From Pseudeuparius sepicola (taxonomy: Eukaryota > Arthropoda > Insecta > Coleoptera > Anthribidae), in the NCBI GenBank assembly GCA_963920635.1, contig OY987298.1, positions 56,771,949 through 56,835,948 on the forward strand: a stretch of DNA of 64,000 nt. The letters run 5' to 3'. Of the stretch, positions 1 through 11,583 are shown one piece after another. Every line of letters begins with the position of its first letter. Positions within the stretch are counted from its first letter, which is position 1. Below the pieces are notes generated by a model, which was not told where the DNA came from, made no database searches, and saw only the letters and a program-made list of their open reading frames with translations. The position numbers and the translations under genes were made by a program.

Positions 1-470
1 CGAGAATTCTGTAGTATAGAAACTCGTTTTATTGAGTTAAAGAAGTTAATATGACATTATATGGGTCATCATGCTGCTCTTCTTTAATCTTTTTACATTG
101 CTCGCATAGACTTTATTAAATCTAATGGAAAGAACCTCCATATTGGAGAGAAATTTACTATAATATGTCTTAAATTCTTTAGTCGAAAAGACTCCAAAAT
201 AATATAACCGAAAAATGTAATCTAAAAAGAAGGATCCTAGTTAAATTATGAAGGAATTTCTCTGGAAATTTGTATACCTATACCTGTAATGTTGTTTCGT
301 ATTTCCACAAAAATCACTTTTTATAAAAAAATTGTTTGTCTTTGCTTGTGTTTACATCAAAAATAATGTTATAACTCCAGAAATTTATACAGAGACCCAG
401 AAACACCTTATAGGAGTAAGATAGCTTTATTTTAAGAGATACAAAATAGTTATTTTTGTTAGAAGTATCT
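1..470. other. AT-rich sequence, nothing recognised
   Basis: No open reading frame of note, terminal repeat or RNA gene is visible here. The sequence is simple AT-rich intergenic or intronic DNA. Confidence 0.5.
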
Positions 471-842
471 AAAATGAAGTTTTCCAGGACGAATCATTGC
501 TGTTTCCGGATGAGGCGTTAGTCGAGTCCGGAATAGTAGCAGATGAGTTCTGAAAAACTTCATTTAGGTACGTGTGACAAAAACTATTTTCTGTAATACG
601 CTCCCAAAATTTTGTTATACTCTTTTTACAATTCCTCAGAACGCTTATATTTGCAAATTTTCCATAACTTTTGAAATCATAATGTTCGAGAAAGTTGGCT
701 TAGAAATTTATATCGTAGCAACAAGTTTGTTTATTTGATAATTTTGTCTTTTGTCATGTCATTCATTCATTTAGGGACTAGCCTAGAATCATTTTACGGA
801 CTTAAATGAGTCCTTAAAATAGCTATTTTTGGGAACGTAGGG
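471..842. repeat. Dispersed hairpin-bearing repeat, copy 1
   Basis: This segment matches 36191-36700 along most of its length, so it is a dispersed element. It opens with a two-stage hairpin: an outer stem of AATGAAGTTTT paired with AAAACTTCATT, and an inner stem of TTCCGGA paired with TCCGGAA around a GAGGCGTTA loop. It then holds an AT-rich interior with GCAAATTTTCCATAA and TTTGTTTATTTGATAATTTT. It closes with a second hairpin around ACGGACTTAAATGAGTCC and the string TTTTTGGGAACGTA. No protein is encoded, so it is presumably a non-autonomous element or MITE. The superfamily is unknown because no target duplication could be fixed. Confidence 0.65.
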
Positions 843-3000
843 ACAAAAAGTTATTACTAAAATTTATAATGTTTCCAATAGGTACTTTGGCATAAATTTA
901 AAATACCGATTGTACTTGTACAACTTGCCTTGGGGCTTACAAAGTAAATTAAATCATTAGGAGAATCTATCTGTTCCTTATTTTTGCCAGGCACCCACAA
1001 CATATTTTTAGTGTCTTGACGCGAAGAATTTCAGTGGATATTTATAAATGTCAAAAAATGAATGTAAAAAAATACATGTCAAAATAAAAGTCAAAAAAGG
1101 TAATGATTCAAAGGTTCATATCATTTTAATCATCGTAACAAGCAGATTTTAAATATGCAAAAATATATAGGATGTTCCAATTAAAAAAATTGTTTTTGGC
1201 GGTTTTGATCATTTGTATACAATTTGGTATCACTTTAAAAACAGAATTCATTATCTACTACAACTTTTGTAAGAAACAATTTTTTTCATCTCGAGAAATA
1301 AGAAAATTAAGGTGGTGGCAATTTCCGGTGGGGCAACATATTTGTATACCATTTTTTACCATTTTTTTATAAACATTGCGATTTAATTTTATTTTTTCAT
1401 TGGTTAATAAATTATATATATATGCAAAATTTTTCAAATATTTAACCAAAATTCAGAACTTTTTAAGGAACAATTATTAAGCTTTTGTCGTAATTATTGC
1501 ATTTTAGTCATAAAAATGGTAAATTTTAGTTATATACGTGAAATAGCTTGATAATATTTTAATTTATTATTATGTTGCTATCAATTTGGTACTGGAAAAT
1601 TTAACGTAACTTTTTTATCCTACATACCTACTTGACGTTACATCAACTTTGCATAAAAAAGATGTCAAGCATTAAAGTCATTTTCGTTCGGAAAATACAT
1701 ACTTTAACAAATAGGTCCATTTTTAATGATTTTATTTTTTAAGTGTCGTGTTTGACAGTCAGCGATAGTCAGTTGACCACGTTTGAGTGGGTCCTTTTTC
1801 ATCTTTTTTTAAGGCACAAAGTATCCCCAAACCTTTTTGAATCAGGAAAAAATACATTTATATATTGCCAGAATAATCAATGTTTCCAGAAGATGCTAAA
1901 AAATAATCTGTTCTATAAAGCCACCAAGTTTTCCATTATGCCACCTGATTATCCGCCAGTTGCTACCTCATGAAAGAAGGACACCGATTTTATTAGTGAC
2001 AGCCCTTTCCACTTTCCGCTCGTTTTCAACGCCCACAAAAGGGTTTGATATGTTAATAGTTCGTTATCTCACGTAACTATTTACTTACCAACTCCTCCTT
2101 TTCCAGAACGCCCGTGGCGCGTCGGGTCGAGTGGACCTTAATTTCATTTAAGGAGCCGATTGTAATCATCACAGAGAGCGCCGTAAATATAAAATTCCAA
2201 GTGGTGTCATTAGTCATATTTTTACATTCCGTAAATTGGCTGAAATAGCTGCCCACATTATTCCCGCCTCGTATGTGGCATTGACACTGTTTTAATTAAT
2301 AATTTGATGTTAATACATTAAATTGGACTAAACCAAAAAGGTAATTTTAGTTAAATAATGAGAGTTTTGCATCGCTAAATAGGTAGGTGGCATAATGGCG
2401 GGCTAACAATACGTTAGAGCATTACTTTAATTAATTTTATAAAACAGATTATTCCGGACAAGTTAATTACACATATTATATATTAAAATATATTAAATCG
2501 CTTTAGAATGCCTCTAGATTAAAAAAATATAGAAAATTAAAAGTTACAGTATCAGGTCCTCCATAAATAAATTTTATACTTAACTTTTCACGCTTTTTAC
2601 GAATAGGACTGTGTAATATGAACTAAATAACAAGTCTAATGGAATCGCTACGTCCACATAACTTTTTGCTATATTACTAGAAATGTCCAGTATTTCCCGT
2701 TAATCCTAAAAGTGAAACGGCCGTACTATTCTCAATATATGTATATCTTTATTTATTCGAAATAATGTGGAAATTTAATGCTTTGGTCTCAAAGACATAG
2801 AAACCGGCATTCGTGATTTTAAAATTCATCCACAGTTAACCACCCTCAACCATCTATTTTTATAAATAAGTATATGTTATAAATTATTATATAGGGACCA
2901 ACTCATCCGTACCGTACGAGCATCGAAGCAAATTCCCCCCAAAACATTTTAGAGCCACCACCAAAAGATACGGAAGCGTAGAAGGGCCACTCCATTATTT
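843..3000. other. AT-rich sequence without recognisable genes
   Basis: Only short, unconvincing reading frames occur, for example about 76 codons near 1743 with no family features. Around 1170 the string GGATGTTCCAATT resembles the ends of TA-inserting MITEs, but no partner end was found. The 1990-2280 part is slightly richer in GC and CpG, with no identifiable product. Confidence 0.45.
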
Positions 3001-3007
3001 CATTTTT

Positions 3008-3212
3008 ATTGAACTCGAAATTTCGACTCTAAAAGTCGAAATCCGTCTTTCAACTCGAAATTCCCACTTTGAACTTGAAGTTTCGACTTTAAAAATCGAA
3101 GTCCGACTTTCAAAGTCAAAGTCCGACTTTCAAAGTCAAAGTCCGACTTTCAAAGTCGAAGGTTGACTTTAAATGTCGAAGTTGCGACTTTAAAGTCGAA
3201 ATTTCGACTTTC
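3008..3212. repeat. Minisatellite-like array of about 20-bp palindromic units
   Basis: Degenerate repeats of a unit near AAAGTCAAAGTCCGACTTTC run through this stretch. The unit contains the palindrome GACTTTNAAAGTC, so both strands read alike. The central units (about 3100-3165) are nearly identical and the flanking ones are diverged. No coding capacity is apparent. Confidence 0.85.
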
Positions 3213-3415
3213 AATAAAATACCTCGAGATGCCTCTTTTGGAGATACCTGCCTCCGAAATGCCTCAATATACTTTAAAATGCCTCGGAATACCTACCTCT
3301 AACTAACTTGAAATACCTCAAAAATGTCTTTAAATGTCTCGAAATACCTTGAAATATCTCCAAAATCCCTCAAAATACCTCTAAATATCTTGAAATACCA
3401 ACGAGAATACCTAAA
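3213..3415. repeat. Degenerate short tandem array, GAAATACCTC-like
   Basis: Immediately after the previous array, a different short motif recurs with a period near 10-11 bases: variants of GAAATACCTC, such as AAAATGCCTC, GAAATATCTC and AAAATACCTC. The copies are diverged but the phase is easy to follow to about 3410. It looks like an old microsatellite or minisatellite expansion. Confidence 0.75.
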
Positions 3416-4315
3416 AAAAAATTTTTTACATCTACTTACAGTGTGACCCATTTGTTTTCCAGGTAACTCTGTAAAAATTTTATTGATTGGGCAATTTGAC
3501 CCGTTTTTATTTTATGTTAGAGCTTGATAAATTACATTTTTTAGCAAAAATGGCCTCTTTCATACAAAATCCAAGGCCAACTATGCCCGTAATAAATCAC
3601 ATTATACCAACTTTTTTAGAAAAGATCTGTGCACTCATCTGAATTCAGCATCCCTCAAAATGGGCCATACATAGCAAATTGAAAGTAAATAAGTTTAAAT
3701 TTAAAATTAAATAGTTAAAAAACTAGTATTTTTTGTTGGAATTTTAATTTTGTTTTGTTTTCTCTCGTTCTGTGTAAGCATATACAGGGTATCCCCAGAT
3801 TATCTTAACAATAAGTGTGAAAGGCGAAAAATTTTCGAGTTGAAGCTTGACCTTTGGGGGATCAGCCTTCCTTGATTACAAACTAATTTGCACCATATTT
3901 TATATTTTAAAAATTAAGCAGGTCTTGACAGGGGCAATTTTTTCATTTTCAGTTAGGTAAATTACTTTTTCCTTAAGAGCTATCGAGAAATTTCATTAAA
4001 GTTGTTCAGAATACAAATTTATGGTCAGATGCCAAATGAATAATCATACTAATTTTATAAAACATAGAGTGAATTGTTTTTTTATTTTATTAACACGTAA
4101 AATAATACACAACACAATCAGGTTTACTCTATGTAACTACCACCTACCTCAACACATTTTTCAAGATGAATCATTTCGGCATTGATTTCATTTATTGAGT
4201 GATTATCTTTCAGAATATTTTCCTCATTAAAATTTAAATCATCCATAAGGTATCTCCATAATCAAAAATCATTCGGGGCCAAATCTGATAGAGCAGACCA
4301 AAGCATCCTATCCAC

Positions 4316-5538
4316 CAGGCGCGGTCATATCCATTTGCGAAGGGGGGAGGGGCATACCTGGGTATTTAGGTACTATTTTAAGCGGTTTTAGGTACCTACT
4401 CTAACAATAGAACTTCAATAAGGCAAAATCACAGAAAAATTATATTCCTGACAAAAATAACAAAAAAATATATATTTTAAATAAAAATTATGTAAACAAA
4501 TTTTTTTACGTGTGCGTCGGTTATATACAGTGTATCCACGGATTGAGTTCATATAAGGTGTAAATAACAACAAATTTTCGAGTTGAAATTTGAGCTTCTG
4601 GGGATAGCTCTGCTTGGTTTGAAACTAATTTGTGACATAATTTTACTTTCGAAAAATCACGTACCTACATACTTATGCCTTGGAAATTATGAAGAAACTA
4701 ATTTTCCACCTCAGTATATAAAGTGCCCTTTTTGTAGGTTTGACGGCAAAATGTTATTAAGGAAACTTGTTTAGAATGAAAAAATGAGTAGGTTTGCGAA
4801 ATTTCGAAAGTCTAGGCCTACTTTGATTTTTTGGCATTTTCCCCACTTTTTTTAGAAAAGTGCATTTTGTGTAGTTTTCGCACCAAAATGTTATTAAGAA
4901 AACTTGTTGACAATGAAAAACTGGATAGGTGTGAAAAATTTCAAAAGCCTAGGTCGACTTTGATTTTTTCTGCTAAAAAATTAAAACGCACAAAAATCAA
5001 AGTAGACCTAGGCTGCTGGAATTTTTCACACGTATCTAGTTTTTCATTGTGAACAAGTTTTCTTAATAACATTTTGATGTGAAAACTACACAAAATGCAC
5101 TTTTCTAAAAAAGTGGGAAAAATCCCAAAAAATCAAAGTAGGCTTAGACCTTAGACTTTCGAAATTTCGCAAACCTACTAAGTTTTTCATTCTGAGCAAG
5201 TTTCCTTAATAACATTTTGCTGTAAAATCTACAAAAAGGACACTTTACTGATATGGAAAATTAGTTTCTACATAATTTCGAAGTCGATTTTTCGAAAGTA
5301 AAATTATGTCACAAATTAGTTTCAAACCAAGCAGGGCTGATCCCCAGAAGCTCAAATTTCAACTAGAAATGTTTTTGTTATTTACACCTTATGTGAACTC
5401 AATCCGTGGACACTGTAGGTTACATAATATTAGTAATAATATTTGTATTTATTTTTTTCATTTTGTTTGTATTTATTTTTTTATTTTGTTAGGGGGAAGG
5501 CTATGTCCCCCATGCCCCCCCCCCTAAGACCGCGCCTG
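4316..5538. mobile_element. hAT-type non-autonomous element with 8-bp target duplication
   Basis: The ends are CAGGCGCGGTC (4316-4326) and its exact inverse GACCGCGCCTG (5528-5538). They are flanked by a perfect 8-bp direct duplication, CTATCCAC, at 4308-4315 and 5539-5546. An 8-bp duplication with CAG-type ends is diagnostic of the hAT superfamily. G-rich and C-rich runs sit just inside both ends. No hAT transposase is present. The interior is largely a foldback element (4528-5415) that inserted later. The host site is a mariner-like transposase. Confidence 0.88.
4528..5415. mobile_element. Foldback MITE inserted at TA inside the hAT element
   Basis: The whole 888 bp is one large imperfect palindrome centred near 4972. 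The left end reads CAGTGTATCCACGGATTGAG and the right end is its near-perfect inverse, with TA on both sides. The arms are several hundred bases long, with only a short loop. Its arms share strings with the element starting at 3785 and the fragment at 21199, so it belongs to the same TA-inserting group. It has no coding capacity. Confidence 0.88.
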
Positions 5539-5879
5539 CTATCCACCTATTAGGGAAATATCTGCCAAGCCAGTCTCGAACTGTAGCAATTGAGCTGGGC
5601 ATCTGTCATGCTGGTTAATAATTCTATCGCGGATTTCTAGTCTAGGATCATCAAATGAACAATCGGCACACTTTGATTTTTTAAAATTTTTCAATTTTTG
5701 TAGTTTTAGCGCGAATCAACTACATTTATCGAAAAATTGTATCACAAAAAGTTGTTCAGAATGCAAATTGAAGACCCTGTATCAAATTTTAAAACAATCG
5801 ACATACTTTGATTTTTTCCAAAAAATCAAGGTGGCGTCTGTCATTGTTTTTGTGTTTATTTGAGTTATTGAGTTATTCA

Positions 5880-6735
5880 ACATCCTTACTCTTGCTGATA
5901 GAATTTATTTAGTTAAGTGTTATATGGTACTGCAAACGTTTCATACAATTATGCTATTAGTGTATTTAATGAGAAATATGCAGGCGTACATAATATGTGT
6001 ATGTATGTACCTACTTTAATATACAATATTATAAAAAAAATGATGAAATCGGTGATGTTAAAGGCGCAAGAAAGGTTAGGAAGGAATATTATGCGAAAGA
6101 TGCTGCAACTCTTCTATGGTCTTATTAGTTAATATCAGTACAAAGTTTACAAAGCAACTATTTTGCACACATTAGAAGAAGGTAATTATGCGCGTAGACT
6201 AGAATTCTGCTTACTATAATAGATGAGACATTTCTGGAAATTTCTTTATTTCATATAAATACCTACTTGATGTTCTGGGACCAATTTACATTTTTTACAA
6301 ACGGTGTAATGTTCTCCCAAAATAATAGAGTTTGGAGTAACGAAAATCCATACGTACTAAAATGTATAGTAGAAATCAAGAATACAACAAAGCGATTTCG
6401 CATACATTCATATACAGAATAGTGATATAAAGCAAGCATCATATCTACAAATAATGAATGATTATTTTGTTTGACGATCTTCTACTAGAAATTCGCGATA
6501 AAATTATTTACCAGCATGACGGATGCCCAGCTCATTCAACTGCTACAGTTCGGGACTGGCTTGAGAGATATTTCCCTAACATCAAGTTGATAGGACGCTT
6601 TTATCCAATAGATTATAATATTGGCCTGCTATATCACTAGGTTTGACCCCTAATGATTTTTGGTAATGGGGATACCTACATATCTAAAAGAAAAGGTGTA
6701 TAAGGATAATTAAAATTTTTATGACGAAAATATTG
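5880..6735 (+). pseudogene. Mariner-like DDE transposase relic
   Basis: Translated pieces in successive frames follow the order of a DUF4817-type/DDE transposase. The N-terminal block is LYGTANVSYNYAISVFNEKY (compare YGE..N...A..Y..RYP in this family). LEEGNYARRLEFC and IDETF follow, the latter holding the first catalytic aspartate, and then NRVWSNENPYVL. The second catalytic block is YQHDGCPAHSTATVRDW, and near 6640-6660 there is a remnant of the third block. Several stops and shifts interrupt it. It parallels the minus-strand relic at 4085-5660, so two copies lie tail-adjacent. I infer it is inactive. Confidence 0.75.
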
Positions 6736-6739
6736 TATG

Positions 6740-6930
6740 CCGGGCGACTGACGGATACCTACCGTCGATCGTCGCTGGCTTAATTATTACAGCAACATTG
6801 AGCCTCGGCCTGCCGGTAATGGGCCAACCCTTTTTTGGGAGGTGCGCTCTCATCGCCGGCTACTAGACCGCCGCCGAGCGGATTAAATCAATTACTTATA
6901 AATCAGTAATAGACCAGCCGCACAACGATA
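6740..6930. repeat. GC-rich block similar to 7555-7720
   Basis: A GC-rich island contains GTCGATCG, TAATGGGCC and GGATTAAATCAATT followed by TTATAAATCAG. The same strings occur in the same order at 7555-7720, and a weaker version occurs at 32340-32450. The match suggests a dispersed, decayed repeat rather than a gene. No coding sequence was recognised. Confidence 0.45.
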
Positions 6931-7012
6931 AAATGTAAATGCCTGGACAAGAAGCAGTAACTAAACGCGCACGTGCCACTGCTACTTTTTTATTTAGTGG
7001 TGGTGGTGCGTA

Positions 7013-7310
7013 ATGCAAATATTTGGAGAAAGTGTTTTACGAGTGGATTTAAGGAGGGTTCTTTCACGTAAAATATTTTGATTTAGTTTTGGTTTTAGTG
7101 ATTTTTCTCAAAAACGGTTGAATCTAGAAACCTGGATTGTGGGTGGATCATTGTGGGATACATTACCAGCAAGTTGAAAGACACGTTACTAGTAGAACTA
7201 GGTACATTTTGGGCCCAATGAATCCTAACGGTAGAAACCCGAAACACCTATTCGTCTTTTTACTGTTGGCATTTTTTTAATGAATTGATAGTTTGTAAGG
7301 AAAAATAAAA
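7013..7310. repeat. Dispersed repeat, copy 1 (partner at 26553-26830)
   Basis: The string GCAAATATTTGGAGAAAGTG opens a segment that can be followed, at perhaps three-quarters identity by eye, in 26553-26830. Shared landmarks are TTTTTCTCAA, TTACCAGCAA, GGAAGACAC or its variant GAAAGACAC, and GGTAGAAAC followed by CGAAACRCCTATT. It has no terminal repeats and no coding sequence. It is probably a fragment of an unidentified element. Confidence 0.6.
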
Positions 7311-7554
7311 TTACTTTTTGTTTCGTATTTGAACACAGTTTTTGCACTCGCGATTTCCTAAACACAGAGTTAGGTATCTACCCTAAACATTGTCACGTTT
7401 TTATGTTATGATCACAAAAATGAGATGAAAGGAAGTGAAACTTTTTAAATTCTGTGAGTATAAGTACACGCCAATGGCAGACTTTCACAGAAGTGCTCGT
7501 AACGCACTCGCATGCAGTGAATGGCGAGTTTTTATATGACTGAAAGCGCCGGGC

Positions 7555-7720
7555 GGCCCGTCGATCGCTTAATTATGACGTGAATGGCCGCCCGTAATGG
7601 CCCGCCCTTTTTGTGGTGGAATGGATACCGGGCCGCTCTTCCGCCCTTATAGCCAGCTATTAGGGCGATCGGATTAAATCAATTCTTTATGAATCAGACT
7701 GGCCGACTGGCTTCGCTCGG
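7555..7720. repeat. GC-rich block similar to 6740-6930
   Basis: Second copy of the GC-rich repeat. GTCGATCGCTTAATTATGA, GTAATGGCCCGCCC and GGATTAAATCAATT with TTATGAATCAG occur in the same order as in the first copy. An open frame of 77 codons starting inside it at 7689 has no family features and I do not call it a gene. Confidence 0.45.
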
Positions 7721-9544
7721 GATGGCTAGCTTCAGTCGATTCGATAGCACAACTAAGCGAACATTTTTGTCGATGATGTTCCAACCAAAGAGGACAAACC
7801 ATATACCTATAGGAACTTTATATACGGTGCAAAAGAGACGCCCAGCCGGGGGAATATTGGCGGCCATTTTGAATCCTAAATGGAATAGGTATAATATCGG
7901 TGACTATTATAGACACTGGTAATATGTATTTTCAATTGGTATATACAGGATTGTTCTATACAAATGCTTGATATTTTATACAAAATACGAAACAGGCGTT
8001 AAAGAACACGATTTTCTGTTTGATATGTTATTTTGTTGTACAGTTTTTTCTAAATTATCTTAATTATATACCCTAAGTATCTTCTATATTTCTATATCCG
8101 AAAAATATCTTCTAGGTAATGTTAGGTATCATAGCCATTCCCAAAACATGTCTTCTTTTGGAAGCCTAAAAACATGAATACTTCATCTTCAAAACATTGT
8201 AGTGGATAAGCTAACTAATTTGTTCTGGTTGTCCGCCTTCATAAAATGGTGACAAATATGGTTCATTAGATACGTAGATTAAAATCCATAGTCAGAGGCA
8301 TTTTTGAAACCGTCCGCAAACAATTCTGCTACACCAACTTCCAAACTTCAATTTTTGAGCGAAAACAAATTAAAATAGATTAAGTTTTAATGCCTTACAA
8401 TTCTTAGGACTCGATACTAAGTTGTGGTATAAGTATTTTAATTCAGTTATTAGCTTTTATATAAAATTTTATGCAAAATGGTTCTGACAATGGTTCTGAC
8501 CGTCTACTCGTATGTGTAGCTTGGTCTATGTTATATAAAAGCAATCATACTTTTACTAACCCATAGAATACTCACAGTCAGGAAGTAAAAGCTTTTTACG
8601 TATTTCTTAGGTCCTTAGGCAGCCCATCATTTTCTTTAGTAGAACATGTGGCACACGATGAAACCTCGACAAAAACTAAACAACAACTACCTGCTTTTTA
8701 GACCAAAAGTGAATCAAAAACGCAATATGAAACAGAGACCTGAAATTTTTCAAACCTGTTACGGAGACATTCGTGATTTCTTGGATAGCTCTCCCAATGT
8801 ACAAAATAGCCACCATCGAGTTTTTATTTAGCCATCATATAAACTGCCAATATTTGGTTAAAAATGCAACGAATTCCATTTCTTTTTGTTTTCTGCGTTT
8901 TGCCGTGCACTGCACATAGTTAATATGCCATGTTAATATATAATATAGGTGTGTGGGATAAACCTATCATTATCTACGAATATTGTGGAAAATAGGAAAT
9001 CTTCAGTGTCTCTAGACAGGTGAAACGACTCTTTGGAAAGCCGAAAAAAAACATCAATTTAAATTTTGTCTGGTAGTTCAACCCATTCTTTAAAAAATTA
9101 AAATTATAAAATTTGGTAATTAACAAACATCATTAATATATTATATGTTTTTCATTACCTTTAGGGAATTATATGATATATATGTTCATTGAGAATGAAT
9201 AAACAACAATCGCCTCCTTGGTTCTGCTACAATTAAGTAGTTATAGAATAATTGTAGTTACACAATTATTCTGTAAAAATTTAAAGTAGTAGGTTGGATT
9301 ATTTTTGGAGATATAGCCATAATCCAATTTCAAAAAATCGATACGCGCGTGCAAGAACATTGTAATTGAAATTTTGAAATTTTCACCTTTTCCCATTTCT
9401 GGGGTATAGTTACGGGATACTTTTGAATAAAAATTAAAAAGATTCCATTTCGCTTCATTTCTCCAAAAATTTTTATGTGTCCCATCCCATTCCATTGTAT
9501 ATGTTTATGACAAAATGATCGTTTGTTTTTAAGTAAAAGTCGTA
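7721..9544. other. AT-rich sequence without recognisable genes
   Basis: Several open frames of 60-84 codons occur on both strands (for example near 8646 and 9241). None shows conserved motifs, and they are the length expected by chance. No terminal repeats or RNA genes were seen. Confidence 0.4.
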
Positions 9545-9552
9545 TGTAAAAT

Positions 9553-10477
9553 CAGTGCCGTTTTGATAGGGGTTTTTTGGGTGCAATAGCACCGGGCGGT
9601 AAACTTTTTGAGGGCGGTACGCGCGCTACATTTATTTCTTAAAAAAATAATAAAAAAAATCTGGTGCGACACTGCACCCTACAATTCGCGCCCGCCGCTA
9701 CAACAAGTTGAGACTTGAGTTGCAGGTTGCAAGGATATGCATTGCATGTATGCGCCACAAAAACAACAGATTTACTAAAATCTACTTGTTTTGTTGTGTG
9801 TGACTTGTGTGCTAGTGCTAGAACTTCTGGGTAGTCCATTTGTGTAACTGAAAATTCGTTTTAAAAATACACACAAACACGGTAAGCTAAGCACATTCTT
9901 ATTTTTTGTAATAAATACCTCATTTAATATTTAATTATTAGTATTTAATAATATAGTCGACTTTACTCTAATAAAAAGGTATTTTAATTTTTTAAATTAT
10001 TGTTACACTCTGTAGGTATGTGCGACGCAACTTTGAATAATTTATGAACGTGTGTTAAAATAGAATTATTGTGATTGGTGGTTTCTTATTATTTTAAACC
10101 AAAGAATAATGTTTTATTTTTTAGATAGTATTTTTATTTAGTTTTTCTTCGTACCTGTTGTTTATTTAAACCAAAGAATACTGTTTTATTTTTTATTTAA
10201 TGATTTTAATTAATTTTTAATATCTAATATAATCTAATATTCCTTATTTAAATCGAAGAATAAAGATTTTTTTGTTTTGTTTATAATTTTTCATTTTTTA
10301 TTTTATAAAAATATGTATACAAAGTTCCTTTCTTGTTTCGTGACGGTTCAAAAAAATAAGAAATATTTTAATGCATGGGGATGGGATGGGCCATCCCATC
10401 CCCATGCATTAAAATATCCGGATGGGGCGTTATGTTTGTGGCAGCACCGGGCGGCGAACTACCTTAAACCGGCACTG
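9553..10477. mobile_element. hAT-type deletion derivative with 8-bp target duplication
   Basis: The element begins CAGTGCCGTTTTGATAGG and ends with the inverse AAACCGGCACTG. It is flanked by a perfect 8-bp duplication, TGTAAAAT, at 9545-9552 and 10478-10485. Subterminal GCACCGGGCGG occurs near both ends, in direct orientation. The 925 bp interior is AT-rich, carries no transposase, and contains the 55-bp palindrome at 10363-10417. A non-autonomous hAT element is the clear call. Confidence 0.88.
10363..10417. repeat. Perfect 55-bp palindrome
   Basis: Two 27-base arms flank a single central G (10390). The left arm runs from ATATTTTAATGC to GGGATGG and the right arm is its exact inverse. The extruded or transcribed hairpin would have essentially no loop. 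It lies inside the hAT derivative near its right end. Confidence 0.92.
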
Positions 10478-10485
10478 TGTAAAAT

Positions 10486-11581
10486 TATAAAATGTATAAA
10501 ATAAATATGTTAAAAAAAGAAAAGCTAGTCTGTAAAGCAATAAAAGCTATTTTATAGACACGATACGTTTACAATAATTATTGGAAAGTGCCTACTTATT
10601 ATAGACCAAAAGAAGTCAATTTTTTTATTTGTACCTGTTTTACAATTTACTGCAGCCATTTAATTTTTGCATGTGTATGTAAGATAAAAGGGATATTATT
10701 TGTTTTAAGAAAGCCACATATTCTAAAGTGTTACAATGTTTTTGCACAGAAATTGTTTAAAATCACATTGTAATATTTAAAATTGTACTGTAGAAAAACA
10801 GTACAAAAAAGGCAGAAAAACTCGCTTGTTCAAAACTAGAGTAGTTAATACCCACTCATCATGTAAAAGCCTTCTATTGGAAAAAGTACAAAAATGGCTA
10901 TTAATTAAAAATATTAATTAGCACTCTGAAAAGTAAACTTTTGTCAGTTAGGTATATTCTTGCATGCATGAATCGAAATTTCAGTCAACAAGCCTCTAAG
11001 AAATTTTTTTTAAGACAAACTTACATTTTTTTAGCATACGACATACCCGCACCAAATAAGACACACTCTATATCTAGGTTTAATACATCTTTGTTTGTAG
11101 CAACTTTTCGAAGAAAAAGAAAAAACAGCTTTCGAGTTTTCTTATTATTTGAATAATTATTGGTAATTTCAAATTTATTTTGAGGGTGTTTTTTTGATAC
11201 AGTGGCTCTGATGCTATATCAAAGTCTAGAGAATATACTGGACGATGGCTATATCTACTTCCAAAGACATGCTGGCCCCCGCGTCAACTAATTAAACGAA
11301 GCAAATACTCCCATGGGCCCCCACAAACGGCAAACCCCAAACAAAATTCTAAAGAGAAAAAACAGTACAACTCAAATTTTGCAAAATTTAGTTTATTAAA
11401 AAAAAAAACGAATAGAAGTAATCAGTAGTCCATTCCATAAACAACAGCACAGTTTATATTTGAAGGTAGGTAACTAATTTTACTTACGCAGGAACAAAAG
11501 ACTGGACGCTTCAGTCAACGTAAGGAACAGTTTTTTTAAAAAATATTTGTATTTGGGTAACTACCTACTTATTTACCCATA
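10486..11581. other. AT-rich sequence without recognisable genes
   Basis: Open frames near 10588 and 10941 (61 and 71 codons) have no recognisable motifs. Nothing else is identifiable. Confidence 0.4.
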
Positions 11582-11583
11582 TA

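Larger units (their letters stand above)
4085..5660 (-). pseudogene. Mariner-like DDE transposase, disrupted by a hAT insertion
   Basis: Reading the minus strand, 5660-5547 encodes the region around the second catalytic aspartate (LEIRDRIINQHD, then RYFPN). It resumes beyond the hAT insertion at 4307 with the third catalytic block, SDLAPNDF, followed by LWRYLMDDL and a tail ending near 4085. The two pieces are collinear with the related copy at 5880-6735 on the opposite strand. There is one frameshift near 4300, and the N-terminal half is missing. In intact relatives this protein cuts and pastes the element at TA sites. This copy cannot be functional. Confidence 0.75.
3785..5870 (-). mobile_element. 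Mariner-like TA element remnant, split by nested insertions
   Basis: The segment starts at a TA followed by CAGGGTATCCCCAG, the style of terminus used by the other TA-inserting elements here. Its first 150 bases resemble the ends of the elements at 4528 and 21199 (shared strings such as TTTTCGAGTTGAA and AAACTAATTTG). Transposase sequence on the minus strand lies at 5660-5547 and again at 4307-4085, and the part between is a hAT insertion. The right boundary is not clear; I stop it where recognisable sequence ends. Confidence 0.55.

Noticed and set aside
471..575. Hammerhead-like ribozyme in the hairpin (CGGATGAGGCG)
   Set aside because: The conserved CTGATGA and GAAA core with a cleavable NUH between three stems is not present. 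Only two stacked stems are seen.
3008..3212. CRISPR array
   Set aside because: Units are directly adjacent without unique spacers, and the genome is eukaryotic.
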